From contig JAZUBK010000055.1 in assembly GCA_045638465.1 (NCBI GenBank), forward strand, positions 1 through 12,869: DNA of 12,869 nt. Direction: 5' to 3'. The DNA is from CAKVLS01 sp045638465. GTDB taxonomy: Bacteria > Bacillota > Clostridia > Christensenellales > UBA1242. The notes under the pieces are model-generated. The model was given only the letters and a program-made list of their open reading frames with translations, had not been told where the DNA came from and searched no databases. How positions within the stretch are numbered: position 1 is the stretch's first letter; every line of letters begins with the position of its first letter. Below are positions 1 to 7,362 of the stretch, one piece after another. The position numbers and the translations under genes are program-made.

Positions 1-18
1 CTATGTGATAGGTTTTAT

Positions 19-95
<77 letters not shown>

Positions 96-129
96 CTTAA
101 TTTTTACTAAAGATTACCTTTGGTAATAT

Positions 130-206
130 GGCGGCGTAGCTTAGTTGGTTATAGCGATCGGTTCATACCCGATAGGTCGTAGGTTCGAATCCCACCGCCG
201 CTACCA
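130..206 (+). tRNA. tRNA-Met (elongator, anticodon CAT)
   Basis: The acceptor stem pairs GGCGGCG (130-136) with CGCCGCT (196-202). The anticodon stem is ATCGG/CCGAT around loop TTCATAC, with anticodon CAT at 164-166. CCA is encoded (204-206). The body closely resembles Firmicutes elongator tRNA-Met (GGCGG...CCGCCGCTACCA), which favours Met over the lysidine-modified tRNA-Ile2 that also carries CAT. It lies 34 nt after tRNA-fMet; that spacer holds a small perfect hairpin (ATTACC at 113-118, GGTAAT at 122-127). Confidence 0.92.
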
Positions 207-209
207 GAT

Positions 210-284
210 GGTCCCGTGGTCAATCGGTTAAGACATCGCCCTTTCACGGCGAAGTGAGGAGTTCGACTCTCCTCGGGATCACCA
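210..284 (+). tRNA. tRNA-Glu (anticodon TTC)
   Basis: The acceptor stem is GGTCCCG (210-216) with CGGGATC (274-280). The anticodon stem TCGCC/GGCGA encloses loop CTTTCAC, with anticodon TTC at 243-245. CCA is encoded (282-284). Only 3 nt separate it from the preceding tRNA-Met, so the two are certainly one transcript that is processed. Confidence 0.95.
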
Positions 285-290
285 ATATAA

Positions 291-323
291 AAAATAACCA
301 CTCTTATGAGTGGTTATTTTTTT
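291..323 (+). terminator. Intrinsic terminator of the tRNA cluster
   Basis: A 13-bp perfect stem (291-303 with 308-320, core TAACCACTC/GAGTGGTTA) with loop TTAT runs into a T-tract ending at 323. It begins 6 nt after tRNA-Glu and separates the tRNA unit from the acylation operon. Confidence 0.93.
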
Positions 324-426
324 GGAAAAAACAAAATATTTGGTGCAAAAACAAATAAAGTACATTGTGTTGGTTTTTTGTATAAAAAATAGCGAAAAAT
401 CAATATTAGTTTTTATTTTATTTAGT

Positions 427-455
427 TTGACATTAATATATTATATATATATAAT
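427..455 (+). promoter_or_regulatory. Consensus sigma-A promoter of the Dlt-like operon
   Basis: TTGACA (427-432) and TATAAT (450-455) are both perfect consensus and separated by exactly 17 bp in a very AT-rich tract. Transcription should start near 462, giving a leader of about 44 nt with a ribosome-binding site (AGGAAGAG, 492-499) before the ATG at 506. Apart from the preceding terminator, the rest of 285-505 shows no gene. I see no clear operator or riboswitch, so strong constitutive expression is the simplest reading. Confidence 0.88.
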
Positions 456-505
456 TATGTACGTAAGCGTGTTGCAATCGTGACACATATTAGGAAGAGA
501 AGCAA

Positions 506-2008
506 ATGATTAAAAATGTATTAGAATATTTGGAGATTCAAGAGAAACTAAATCCAGACAAACTTGCAGTAGACACTGCCGATGGAAATAGTATTACTTT
601 TGGTCAGTTAACAAAAAAAGCCCAAATGGGCGGAACTTTTTTGGCTAACAAAGGTTTGAGAAAGAAAGCAATACCTGTATTTTCAAATCAAACTATTGAT
701 AGCCTTGTTTTATTTTTTTCTGTACTTTATAGTGGTAACTACTACGTACCTATCGATGTAGATACTCCTAGTGATAGGGTAGACTCTATCTTAGAAAATT
801 GCAAAGCTGAGTTTACAATTGGTTGCCCAGATACTTTTAACGGATATTCAAAGGATATTCCTTATTTTGGTATAAACGATATATCTGCAGAGATTGATGT
901 TGATTTGCTAAAAGAGGTTAGAAGTAAACAAACTTGCAACGATCCTTTGTATATGGTATATACATCTGGCTCTACAGGTGTGCCAAAGGGCGTAATCAAA
1001 AGTCACAATAGTATGATAAACTTTATCGAAAGTTTTGTTGATACTTTTGACCTAAAAGATGAAGTAATCGGAAACCAAACACCATTTTACTTTGACGCTT
1101 CAAACAAAGATATCTATTTGATGCTAAAACTTGGTGCTACACTAAACATTATCCCTAAAGAAATGTTTATGTTCCCAGTTAACCTTATTACCTTCCTGAA
1201 CGAAAAGAAAATTACATATATTTGTTGGGTACCATCAGCCCTTGCAATAGTTAGCCAACTAAATGCTTTTAAGATGATTACTCCAAAGTATGTAAGAAAT
1301 GTATTCTTTGTAGGCGAAGTAATGCAAATCAAACACCTAAACAACTGGCGCAAAAATGTAAACGCAAGATATGTTAACTTGTTTGGCTCTTCAGAAATTG
1401 CTGGTATTTGTACCTACTACGAAATCACAAGAGATTTTGACCTAGAAGAAAAATTACCTATAGGTAAAGCTCTAAATGGTGTTGATGTATTTATGCTAGA
1501 CGAAAAAGACAACTTGGTAACTGACACCGAAACAATAGGCGAGGTTTGTGTAAGAGGTCCGCTTCTTGCTAGTGGTTACTTTGGTGACGAAGAAAAAACA
1601 AAGAAAGTATTTGTTAATAATCCTCTAAACAATGAGTATTTGGATACAATACTAAAAACAGGCGACCTAGGAAAGTATGATAGCGAAGGAAATATCGTAT
1701 ATATTTCAAGAAAAGACTTCCAAATCAAACATATGGGTCACCGTATAGAACTTGCAGAGATAGAGATATTTGCTAACGCTCTTGATATCGTAGATAGCAG
1801 TTGCTGTTTGTATGATACTAAGAGAAACAAAATAGTATTGTTCTTTACTGCAAAAGAGCCTTGCGAAGATTATAACAAAGAAATCACTGTAAGACTAAAA
1901 GAGAAATTGCCGGTTTATATGATTCCTAACAGATTCGTAAAACTTGACGAGATGCCAAAGAATAAAAATGGCAAAATCGATAGAAATTTATTAAAACAAA
2001 GTTTATAA
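506..2008 (+). CDS. dltA: DltA-like D-alanine--carrier protein ligase (AMP-forming adenylation enzyme)
   Basis: This 500-residue protein is a stand-alone adenylation enzyme that should activate a small amino or carboxylic acid with ATP and load it on the carrier protein encoded next. Visible motifs are the P-loop YTSGSTGVPKG (152-162), FD with the amino-group-binding Asp (D197), FGSSE (293-297), TGD (385-387), SRKDFQIK (401-408) and the C-terminal catalytic lysine in NGKID (K490). Length and motif spacing match DltA of lipoteichoic-acid D-alanylation, down to residue numbering. At 269, where Bacillus DltA has the Cys of FCGE that helps select D-Ala, this protein has Val (FFVGEV), and the usual YGPTE is FGSSE. 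The acid could therefore differ from D-alanine. It is the first gene of a four-gene operon; AGGAAGAG at 492-499 fixes the start. Confidence 0.8.
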   Translation: MIKNVLEYLEIQEKLNPDKLAVDTADGNSITFGQLTKKAQMGGTFLANKGLRKKAIPVFSNQTIDSLVLFFSVLYSGNYYVPIDVDTPSDRVDSILENCKAEFTIGCPDTFNGYSKDIPYFGINDISAEIDVDLLKEVRSKQTCNDPLYMVYTSGSTGVPKGVIKSHNSMINFIESFVDTFDLKDEVIGNQTPFYFDASNKDIYLMLKLGATLNIIPKEMFMFPVNLITFLNEKKITYICWVPSALAIVSQLNAFKMITPKYVRNVFFVGEVMQIKHLNNWRKNVNARYVNLFGSSEIAGICTYYEITRDFDLEEKLPIGKALNGVDVFMLDEKDNLVTDTETIGEVCVRGPLLASGYFGDEEKTKKVFVNNPLNNEYLDTILKTGDLGKYDSEGNIVYISRKDFQIKHMGHRIELAEIEIFANALDIVDSSCCLYDTKRNKIVLFFTAKEPCEDYNKEITVRLKEKLPVYMIPNRFVKLDEMPKNKNGKIDRNLLKQSL

Positions 2009-2028
2009 AAAAAAGGAAATTAAAAATT

Positions 2029-2250
2029 ATGGAACAAGTAATAGAAATTTTAAAAGAACTACACCCAGAAGTAGATTTTGACACATGCACAACACTTATT
2101 GATGATGAAATACTAGACTCTCTTGATATCGTAACAATTATTTCAGAGTTGTCTTCAACATTTGATATCGAAATTCCACCACAAGAAATCGTAGCATCAA
2201 ATTTCAATTCAGCAAAAGCGCTACACGCTATGGTAGAGAGACTTAGCTAA
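2029..2250 (+). CDS. dltC: DltC-like D-alanyl carrier protein (small acyl carrier protein)
   Basis: This 73-residue acidic helical protein is of the acyl carrier fold. Ser31 in the motif ILDSLDIV (28-35) is the expected 4'-phosphopantetheine attachment site, so the acid activated by the upstream ligase would be held here as a thioester and presented to the membrane acyltransferase. Length is close to DltC (about 78) and shorter than many fatty-acid ACPs. AAAAGGA just before position 2018 serves as ribosome-binding site, and the gap from the ligase gene is 20 nt. Gene order ligase-carrier-MBOAT-SGNH differs from the common dltABCD order. A generic ACP annotation would be equally valid from sequence alone; the operon gives the function. 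Confidence 0.82.
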   Translation: MEQVIEILKELHPEVDFDTCTTLIDDEILDSLDIVTIISELSSTFDIEIPPQEIVASNFNSAKALHAMVERLS

Positions 2251-2252
2251 TT

Positions 2253-3860
2253 ATGTTATTTACTTCACTTGCGTTTTTTATATTTTTAGCAATAACATTA
2301 ATCTTTTTCTATGCTTTGCCTAAAAAATGCCAGTGGATAGTATTGCTCGTTGCAAGTTTTATATTTTACATTTCATTTAGTTGGAAGTTTTTATTCTTTA
2401 TAATTTCAACGATAGTAACTATCTATGGTGCAACTTACGGCATAGACAAAGTAAACAAAACTCAAGAAAAATATTTAGCAGAAAACGAACTTGACCTAGA
2501 CAAAAAGAAAGAGTACAAAGCAAAAAACAAAAAGAAAAAGAAATTATATGTTACTTTGTGTATTCTATTTAACATTGGTGTATTATTTGTATTAAAATAT
2601 GCAAACTTTGTTATCTCAAGTTTCCAAGGTATAATTTCTTGGTTCGGTGCAAAACCAAGCCCAATTACTCTATACTTGATTTTGCCTTTGGGTATTTCGT
2701 TTTATACATTCCAAGCTGTTGGATATCTTGCAGATGTTTATTGGGGAAAAGTAGCCTTTGAGAAAAACATTTTCCGTTTGGCTCTATTTACATCATTTTT
2801 CCCACAAATTATCCAAGGACCAATCAGTAGATACAACGAACTAGCACCTCAACTAGCCGAACACAAAAAGTTTAGCTACGACAGAATAATGCGTGGTATT
2901 ATGCTTATTTTGTGGGGTCTATTCAAAAAACTAGTTATAGCCGATGTGTTTGGTGGGGTTGTAACAAATGGTTTTGGCGATGTATCTAGCCTTAACGGAT
3001 TACAAGCTTGGTTTACAATTATCGCTTATTTAATTCAAGACTACACAGACTTTTCTGGTTGTATTGATATTGCAATGGGTGTTGCAGAGTGCTTTGGTAT
3101 CGGTTTGCCCCAAAACTTCGAAAGACCATATTTTTCACTTACTATCTCAGAGTACTGGAGAAGATGGCATATGTCTTTGGGTAGCTGGTTCAAAGATTAT
3201 ATCTTCTACCCAATTTCAATTTCTAAGTTCTCAATCAACTTAGGTAAATTCTGTAAAAAACATTCAAAGAAAAACAGTTATGTTGCAAAACAAATTCCTG
3301 CTTTCTTTGGACTTATCATAGTTTGGCTATCTACAGGCCTATGGCATGGTGCTAGTTGGAACTATGTTCTATGGGGCTTATATTATGGTATCCTTGTTAT
3401 CTTGGGTATCCTATTTGAGCCACTTTCACAAAAATTTTTGGCAAAGACAAAAATTAACACCAAGAGTTGGTGGTACAAAACTTTCCAATGGCTAAGAACT
3501 ATGTGGTTGTTGGTTGTCGGCAGAATTATATTCCGTAGTAATTCACTTGCTGACGCTTGGAAAATGTTTGCAAAGACCTTTGACTTTATCTTCAAGTACA
3601 GTTTCAAAACTCTAGAGGCTCTGATCTCTGAACAAAACTTCTTGATCGTAGGCTTGATTGCCTATGCTCTAGTTATGGTTATAGATATTGTAAAAGAAGT
3701 AAAGAAAGATATTTCTTTGAGAGACGAAATAGCTAAAAAAGGCAACCTTGGTTATCTATGGCAAACACTTATTGTTATAGGTTTAATTGGTGCTATTGTA
3801 CTATTTGGTGCTTATGGCCCAGGATTCGCTGCTCAAGACTTTATTTATATGCAATTTTAA
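2253..3860 (+). CDS. MBOAT family O-acyltransferase, DltB-like role, AlgI/PatB type
   Basis: This 535-residue polytopic membrane protein is clearly an MBOAT acyltransferase: it has EYWRRWHMSLGSWFKDY (300-316) and the catalytic histidine in GLWHGASWN (H365). It should carry the acyl group from the carrier protein through the membrane for O-acylation of a surface polymer. Classical DltB is near 400 residues; this length and the N-terminal MLFTSLAFFIFL resemble AlgI/PatB-type MBOATs of polysaccharide acetylation. A Lys-rich, probably cytoplasmic loop lies at 65-97. The protein ends in DFIYMQF, matching F-x-Y-x-x-F (530-535), the type of C-terminal tyrosine motif known from DltX. The start is 2 nt after the carrier stop with only a weak AGAGAG upstream, suggesting translational coupling. 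Fold assignment is sure; polymer and acid are inferred. Confidence 0.9.
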   Translation: MLFTSLAFFIFLAITLIFFYALPKKCQWIVLLVASFIFYISFSWKFLFFIISTIVTIYGATYGIDKVNKTQEKYLAENELDLDKKKEYKAKNKKKKKLYVTLCILFNIGVLFVLKYANFVISSFQGIISWFGAKPSPITLYLILPLGISFYTFQAVGYLADVYWGKVAFEKNIFRLALFTSFFPQIIQGPISRYNELAPQLAEHKKFSYDRIMRGIMLILWGLFKKLVIADVFGGVVTNGFGDVSSLNGLQAWFTIIAYLIQDYTDFSGCIDIAMGVAECFGIGLPQNFERPYFSLTISEYWRRWHMSLGSWFKDYIFYPISISKFSINLGKFCKKHSKKNSYVAKQIPAFFGLIIVWLSTGLWHGASWNYVLWGLYYGILVILGILFEPLSQKFLAKTKINTKSWWYKTFQWLRTMWLLVVGRIIFRSNSLADAWKMFAKTFDFIFKYSFKTLEALISEQNFLIVGLIAYALVMVIDIVKEVKKDISLRDEIAKKGNLGYLWQTLIVIGLIGAIVLFGAYGPGFAAQDFIYMQF

Positions 3861-3869
3861 GAGGACAAA

Positions 3870-5027
3870 ATGAAGAAAGCTCACATTATACAATTAACAA
3901 GTATAGTAGCCTTTTTAGTCGCATTGATATTGTTTATAAACAATACACTTACATTTCAATGTTCTTCTGATGAAGTAAGACTAAAATTGTTCTATAACGA
4001 AAAAGAAAATACAATGGATGTTATGTTGTTTGGCTCATCTGCAGTAAGAGCAGGATTTATGCCAACCAAAGCATACGAAGAAAAGGGTTTTACTAGCTAT
4101 AACTATGGCGTAAACCATATGCCATTACCTGCGGCAAAATACCTTATTACTGAAGCTATGCAATACCAAAATCCAGAACTTATCATTATCGACATTAACG
4201 GTATAACATATTGTTCAGAAGACTTTACAGAAACAAAGTCAGCACCACTTATTAACTCAATCAAAGATGGTGAAAACAGAGAAGCAGCAAAAGCAGAATT
4301 GTACGGCGGTACAATGTCATGGGAAGATGAAATCCCATTTGTAAAATTCCACAAAAACTTATTCAGAATAAGAAAGTGCCTAAGATATAAAGACTATTAT
4401 GAAAAATACGGAACAAACGCAACAGTGCTAAAGGGTTATACAACAAACCCAGTAAAAATCTCTGACTTTTCAGAAAAAACATTAATCGATCCAAATGATC
4501 CAGAGTATGCACTTACTGGTCCAGACGATCCAGATTATGATAAAAAAGTTAAAAAGTTCAATAAATATGAACAAAAAGCAGTAGACGACTTGCTTGACTT
4601 CTGTGACTCTATCAAAGACGAAACACAAATTCTATTTGCAAGATTCCCAAGACTTACCGTTGCAGGTAATGATGAGTGGGAACTAAAATATATCAACGCA
4701 ATGGAAATAGAAATTGTAAATAGAGGTTATACATATGTAGACTTTTATGACTATATGGATGAGACTGGTTTAGACCTTGCACAAGACTTTAATGATAACA
4801 CACACCTTACAGTGTTTGGTGCAGAAAAGTTCACAAAGTTTTTGGCAGGATATATCACTGACAATTACACACTAGATATTGCAGGTGAAAAATCTGACTG
4901 GAACAAATGCGTAACATATGCAAATCAATATTACGAACTTGCAAAAGAGGCAACATTAATCAACGAGGGTAGAGAGTACTACGAGTTTGACCTTGCAAGA
5001 CAACTAAACGTATTTGGAGTAAAATAA
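3870..5027 (+). CDS. DltD-like SGNH-type surface acyl-transfer protein
   Basis: This 385-residue protein has one N-terminal membrane helix (about 9-25) that probably anchors an extracellular domain. The domain has an SGNH-like arrangement: MLFGSSAVRAG (52-62) provides the candidate nucleophile serine (S56/S57, compare GSS in DltD), and FNDNTHLT (307-314) provides a DxxH pair (D309, H312). Length is like DltD (about 400), and it sits last in a ligase-carrier-MBOAT operon, as expected for the protein that hands the acyl group to teichoic acid or another wall polymer. Overall similarity to DltD is not obvious beyond these motifs, so a generic SGNH/GDSL protein or AlgJ/AlgX-like partner of the MBOAT is an alternative. 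GAGGA at 3861-3865 precedes the ATG, 9 nt after the MBOAT stop. Confidence 0.72.
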   Translation: MKKAHIIQLTSIVAFLVALILFINNTLTFQCSSDEVRLKLFYNEKENTMDVMLFGSSAVRAGFMPTKAYEEKGFTSYNYGVNHMPLPAAKYLITEAMQYQNPELIIIDINGITYCSEDFTETKSAPLINSIKDGENREAAKAELYGGTMSWEDEIPFVKFHKNLFRIRKCLRYKDYYEKYGTNATVLKGYTTNPVKISDFSEKTLIDPNDPEYALTGPDDPDYDKKVKKFNKYEQKAVDDLLDFCDSIKDETQILFARFPRLTVAGNDEWELKYINAMEIEIVNRGYTYVDFYDYMDETGLDLAQDFNDNTHLTVFGAEKFTKFLAGYITDNYTLDIAGEKSDWNKCVTYANQYYELAKEATLINEGREYYEFDLARQLNVFGVK

Positions 5028-5033
5028 CAAAAA

Positions 5034-5067
5034 TAAAAAAAGATATGGGAAACCATATCTTTTTTTG
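5034..5067. terminator. Bidirectional intrinsic terminator between convergent units
   Basis: Stem AGATATGG (5041-5048) with CCATATCT (5053-5060) and loop GAAA is flanked by an A-run on the left and a T-run on the right. It starts 6 nt after the SGNH gene stop, and the malQ stop is at 5079-5081 on the other strand. The A-run reads as a T-tract from the minus strand, so it can end both operons. Confidence 0.92.
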
Positions 5068-5078
5068 TTGTCTAATTT

Positions 5079-6533
5079 TTAATTTAAAAACTTCTTCAAG
5101 TTTTTCTCAAATTTATTTTTGTAATTTGTAGGAACTCTATATTCCCAGCTACCTTCGGCTTTGCCTGGAGTGTTCATTTTTTCTTTTTCATTTTGCATCA
5201 AATAGTCTTGTATTTGAAGAACTACTGTTTCGCTCTTGCTATTTAGAAGTTTTTTTACGCTTTCTATCAAGACTTTTTTGTCACTCATCCTAGGAAGATT
5301 TAGATATTCAAATACTTTTTCTTTCTTGTCTTTATCTATGGTTCTCAAAAAGCCTAAGTATGTATTATTGTCATGAGTGCCTAGATAGTATATTGTGTTA
5401 GGTCTTACATTTTGTGGCAAGTACTCATGGTTTGGTTTATTAAAGGCAATTTGAAGAACGTTCATACCTCTTAGTTTGAATTTCTTGCGTATCTTTTTGT
5501 GTTCAGGTTTTACAATTCCTAAATCTTCTATAACAAGCCCGTCCATATTGCATTTTTCTTTGATTACATTAAATAGGTCTTCGCCACCGCCTCTAACCCA
5601 TTTATTTTTTGTTTCGTCTTCGTTATTGATTTCGTAATGTTCTACAAAACCTGCAAAGTGGTCAATACGCACAATATCGTAGTATGATTGCAAAACATTT
5701 AGTTTTTTGATAATCCAAGGGTAACCATCTTTTTGCAACTTGTCCCAATCATAGATACAAGTTCCCCAGTTTTGGCCGTCCGCACAAAAGTCATCTGGTG
5801 GTACGCCTCCAGTAACTGATGGCATATAATTTTTGTCTAGTTTGAAATATTTTAGATTGAACAAAACATCTAAAGATGTGCGGTCTGGATAAATAGGCAA
5901 GTCGCCCAAAATTTTTACGTGATTTGCCTTTGCGTATGCTTTTACTAGTTGCCACTCAGTGTAAAGCAAATATTGGAAGAATACGTGTTTTAGTATTTCT
6001 TTTTCATTTTCTTTGACAAAGGCTTTGTATTCTTTAGAACCTTTTTTCCAAAGTGATTTTGACATCTCATGCCAGTCCCAAACGCCATTTACTTTTTGAA
6101 GGGCTCTATAATAGCCATAATCAAAAAACTCAGGAAGTTTTGTAGCAAAATCTTTAACCTCGGCTAAAAGATCTGGGGTTATATTTTCATAAGCAAGGTT
6201 TAAAAGTCTTAGCTTCTCGGGTTTGATAATATCAAATCTTACTTTGTGTGTTTTTGTAAGTTTTTTAAGAGTTTTTAATTCACACTCTCTGATAAGTCCC
6301 AAAGATATTAAGTGGTCTGGGCTTATATATTGTTCGTCAAAGGTAAGTGAACTAGTTGCCCCATATGGGCAGTTGTGCTCATTTGTGTTGCTAAGGGGAA
6401 GTATTTGCCAGATGCCAATTCCGTTTTTGCCCAAAAAGTCAATAAAGTCATAACAGCACTTGCCAAAATCTCCAATTCCGTATTTGTTAGGAATAGAACT
6501 TACGTGGCAAAGTACACCTAAAGTTTTGTTCAT
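5079..6533 (-). CDS. malQ: 4-alpha-glucanotransferase (amylomaltase, GH77)
   Basis: This 484-residue cytoplasmic enzyme transfers alpha-1,4-glucan segments between malto-oligosaccharides, releasing glucose, in maltodextrin or glycogen turnover. The GH77 signatures are complete: ILGDLPIY (208-215), GVPPDDF (243-249), YYDIVRIDHFAG with nucleophile D291, VIEDLGIV with acid/base E336, and GTHDNNTY with D388. The open frame extends 118 codons upstream, but the true start is the ATG at 6531-6533. AAAGGAGA lies just before it, the protein begins MNKTLGVLCHVSSIPNKYGIG as the family does, and the extension has no family similarity and crosses the promoter. It is a single-gene unit; no phosphorylase or maltose transporter is nearby. 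The 250s loop reads GQNWGTCIYDW where the family usually has GQxWGNPLYxW. Confidence 0.96.
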   Translation of the reverse strand: MNKTLGVLCHVSSIPNKYGIGDFGKCCYDFIDFLGKNGIGIWQILPLSNTNEHNCPYGATSSLTFDEQYISPDHLISLGLIRECELKTLKKLTKTHKVRFDIIKPEKLRLLNLAYENITPDLLAEVKDFATKLPEFFDYGYYRALQKVNGVWDWHEMSKSLWKKGSKEYKAFVKENEKEILKHVFFQYLLYTEWQLVKAYAKANHVKILGDLPIYPDRTSLDVLFNLKYFKLDKNYMPSVTGGVPPDDFCADGQNWGTCIYDWDKLQKDGYPWIIKKLNVLQSYYDIVRIDHFAGFVEHYEINNEDETKNKWVRGGGEDLFNVIKEKCNMDGLVIEDLGIVKPEHKKIRKKFKLRGMNVLQIAFNKPNHEYLPQNVRPNTIYYLGTHDNNTYLGFLRTIDKDKKEKVFEYLNLPRMSDKKVLIESVKKLLNSKSETVVLQIQDYLMQNEKEKMNTPGKAEGSWEYRVPTNYKNKFEKNLKKFLN

Positions 6534-6560
6534 AAAAATCTCCTTTAATTTAGTAAAAAC

Positions 6561-6589
6561 ATTATAACAAAACCTTTCCCAAATGTCCA
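6561..6589 (-). promoter_or_regulatory. malQ: malQ promoter (sigma-A)
   Basis: Read on the minus strand: TGGACA (6589-6584), 17 bp, then TATAAT (6566-6561). The start should be near 6554, leaving a short leader that contains the AAAGGAGA ribosome-binding site. Its -35 box is 6 bp from the -35 box of the divergent promoter for the YhhN-like gene. Confidence 0.82.
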
Positions 6590-6595
6590 AAATAT

Positions 6596-6624
6596 TTGTC
6601 AGATTATCAAATACTTTGTATAAT
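6596..6624 (+). promoter_or_regulatory. Promoter of the YhhN-like gene (sigma-A)
   Basis: TTGTCA (6596-6601), 17 bp, TATAAT (6619-6624). The spacer contains TATCAAATACTTT (6605-6617), a 13-mer that recurs in the spacer of the promoter at 11763-11790. Confidence 0.82.
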
Positions 6625-6646
6625 AAATAATATAAAAGGAAAAATA

Positions 6647-6655
6647 ATGTTATGA
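6647..6655 (+). promoter_or_regulatory. Possible two-codon leader ORF overlapping the next start codon
   Basis: ATG-TTA-TGA starts 6 nt after AAGGA (6636-6640), an ideal spacing, and its TGA overlaps the ATG of the YhhN-like gene (6652-6654) as ATGA. The downstream ATG is 11 nt from the same ribosome-binding site. The arrangement could cause termination-reinitiation or could be chance in AT-rich DNA. Confidence 0.3.
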
Positions 6656-7362
6656 AAAGAAATATTTTTATTACAAATATGGTTTTGGCTGGGCTTATTA
6701 TTATACTTGATTTGTTGTATATGTTTTTAGGTGGACTTTGGTTAAAGAGTCTTACAAGTCTTGTGTTTGTTGCTTGTGGCGGAGTTAACCTTTGGTTTGC
6801 GTATAAAAACAAACTTGATTTAAAGTTTCCAGTTATTTTAACAGTTGCGCTTTTTGTCGCTATGCTTGGCGATATAGTAATCAACATTGAGTTTATGACG
6901 GGTGCAATAATATTTGCAGTTGGTCATATCTTCTATTTTGTGGCATACTGTACACTACATAAGTTTAGCCCATATGATCTTGTATATGCCTTTGCTATTG
7001 CTATTCCATCTATGCTTATTGTATTATTTGCACCAGGCCTTGATTACGGCGGAACTATGATGAAGGTTGTTTGTTGTGTATATGCATTAATCATTTCTTT
7101 TATGGTAGGAAAATCACTTGCAAATATGCTAAAAGAAAAATCACTTACCCATATTATTATTTTAGTTGGTAGTGTATTGTTCTTTATTTCTGACCTTATG
7201 CTTTTGCTTGATGTATTTGGGAATGTCGCTGGAGCAGTTATTTTGTGTCTTGCCACTTATTATCCAGGACAAATCATTATTGCCTTTGGAGGCTATTTGT
7301 GGGCTTTAAAAGGCAATAAAAAGGTGGAAAATGCTAAAACCTCAGAGCAAAAGGAAGGGTAG
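6652..7362 (+). CDS. YhhN/TMEM86 family membrane protein (lysoplasmalogenase-like)
   Basis: This 236-residue protein is almost entirely membrane-embedded, with about eight helices. Motifs typical of the YhhN family are present: FVAMLGDIVI with D74, the following IIFAVGHIFYFVAYC with H92, SVLFFISDLMLLLD with D181, and YYPGQIIIAFG (203-213). Members studied in animals (TMEM86) hydrolyse the vinyl-ether bond of lysoplasmalogens; for bacterial members the substrate is less certain. Plasmalogens do occur in anaerobic Firmicutes, so the role is plausible here. The C-terminal tail from about 220 is charged and cytoplasmic. It is monocistronic, between its own promoter and the terminator at 7449-7482, and divergent from malQ. 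Confidence 0.82.
   Translation: MKRNIFITNMVLAGLIIILDLLYMFLGGLWLKSLTSLVFVACGGVNLWFAYKNKLDLKFPVILTVALFVAMLGDIVINIEFMTGAIIFAVGHIFYFVAYCTLHKFSPYDLVYAFAIAIPSMLIVLFAPGLDYGGTMMKVVCCVYALIISFMVGKSLANMLKEKSLTHIIILVGSVLFFISDLMLLLDVFGNVAGAVILCLATYYPGQIIIAFGGYLWALKGNKKVENAKTSEQKEG

Noticed and set aside
210..330. tRNA-Glu 3' end as an integration (att) site
   Set aside because: No repeat of the tRNA 3' end was found downstream, and there is no integrase or other mobile gene in the window.
6534..6887. N-terminal extension of the malQ frame (118 extra codons)
   Set aside because: It crosses the malQ promoter and the AAAGGAGA ribosome-binding site and has no similarity to the family; malQ proteins begin at the MNKTLG start.
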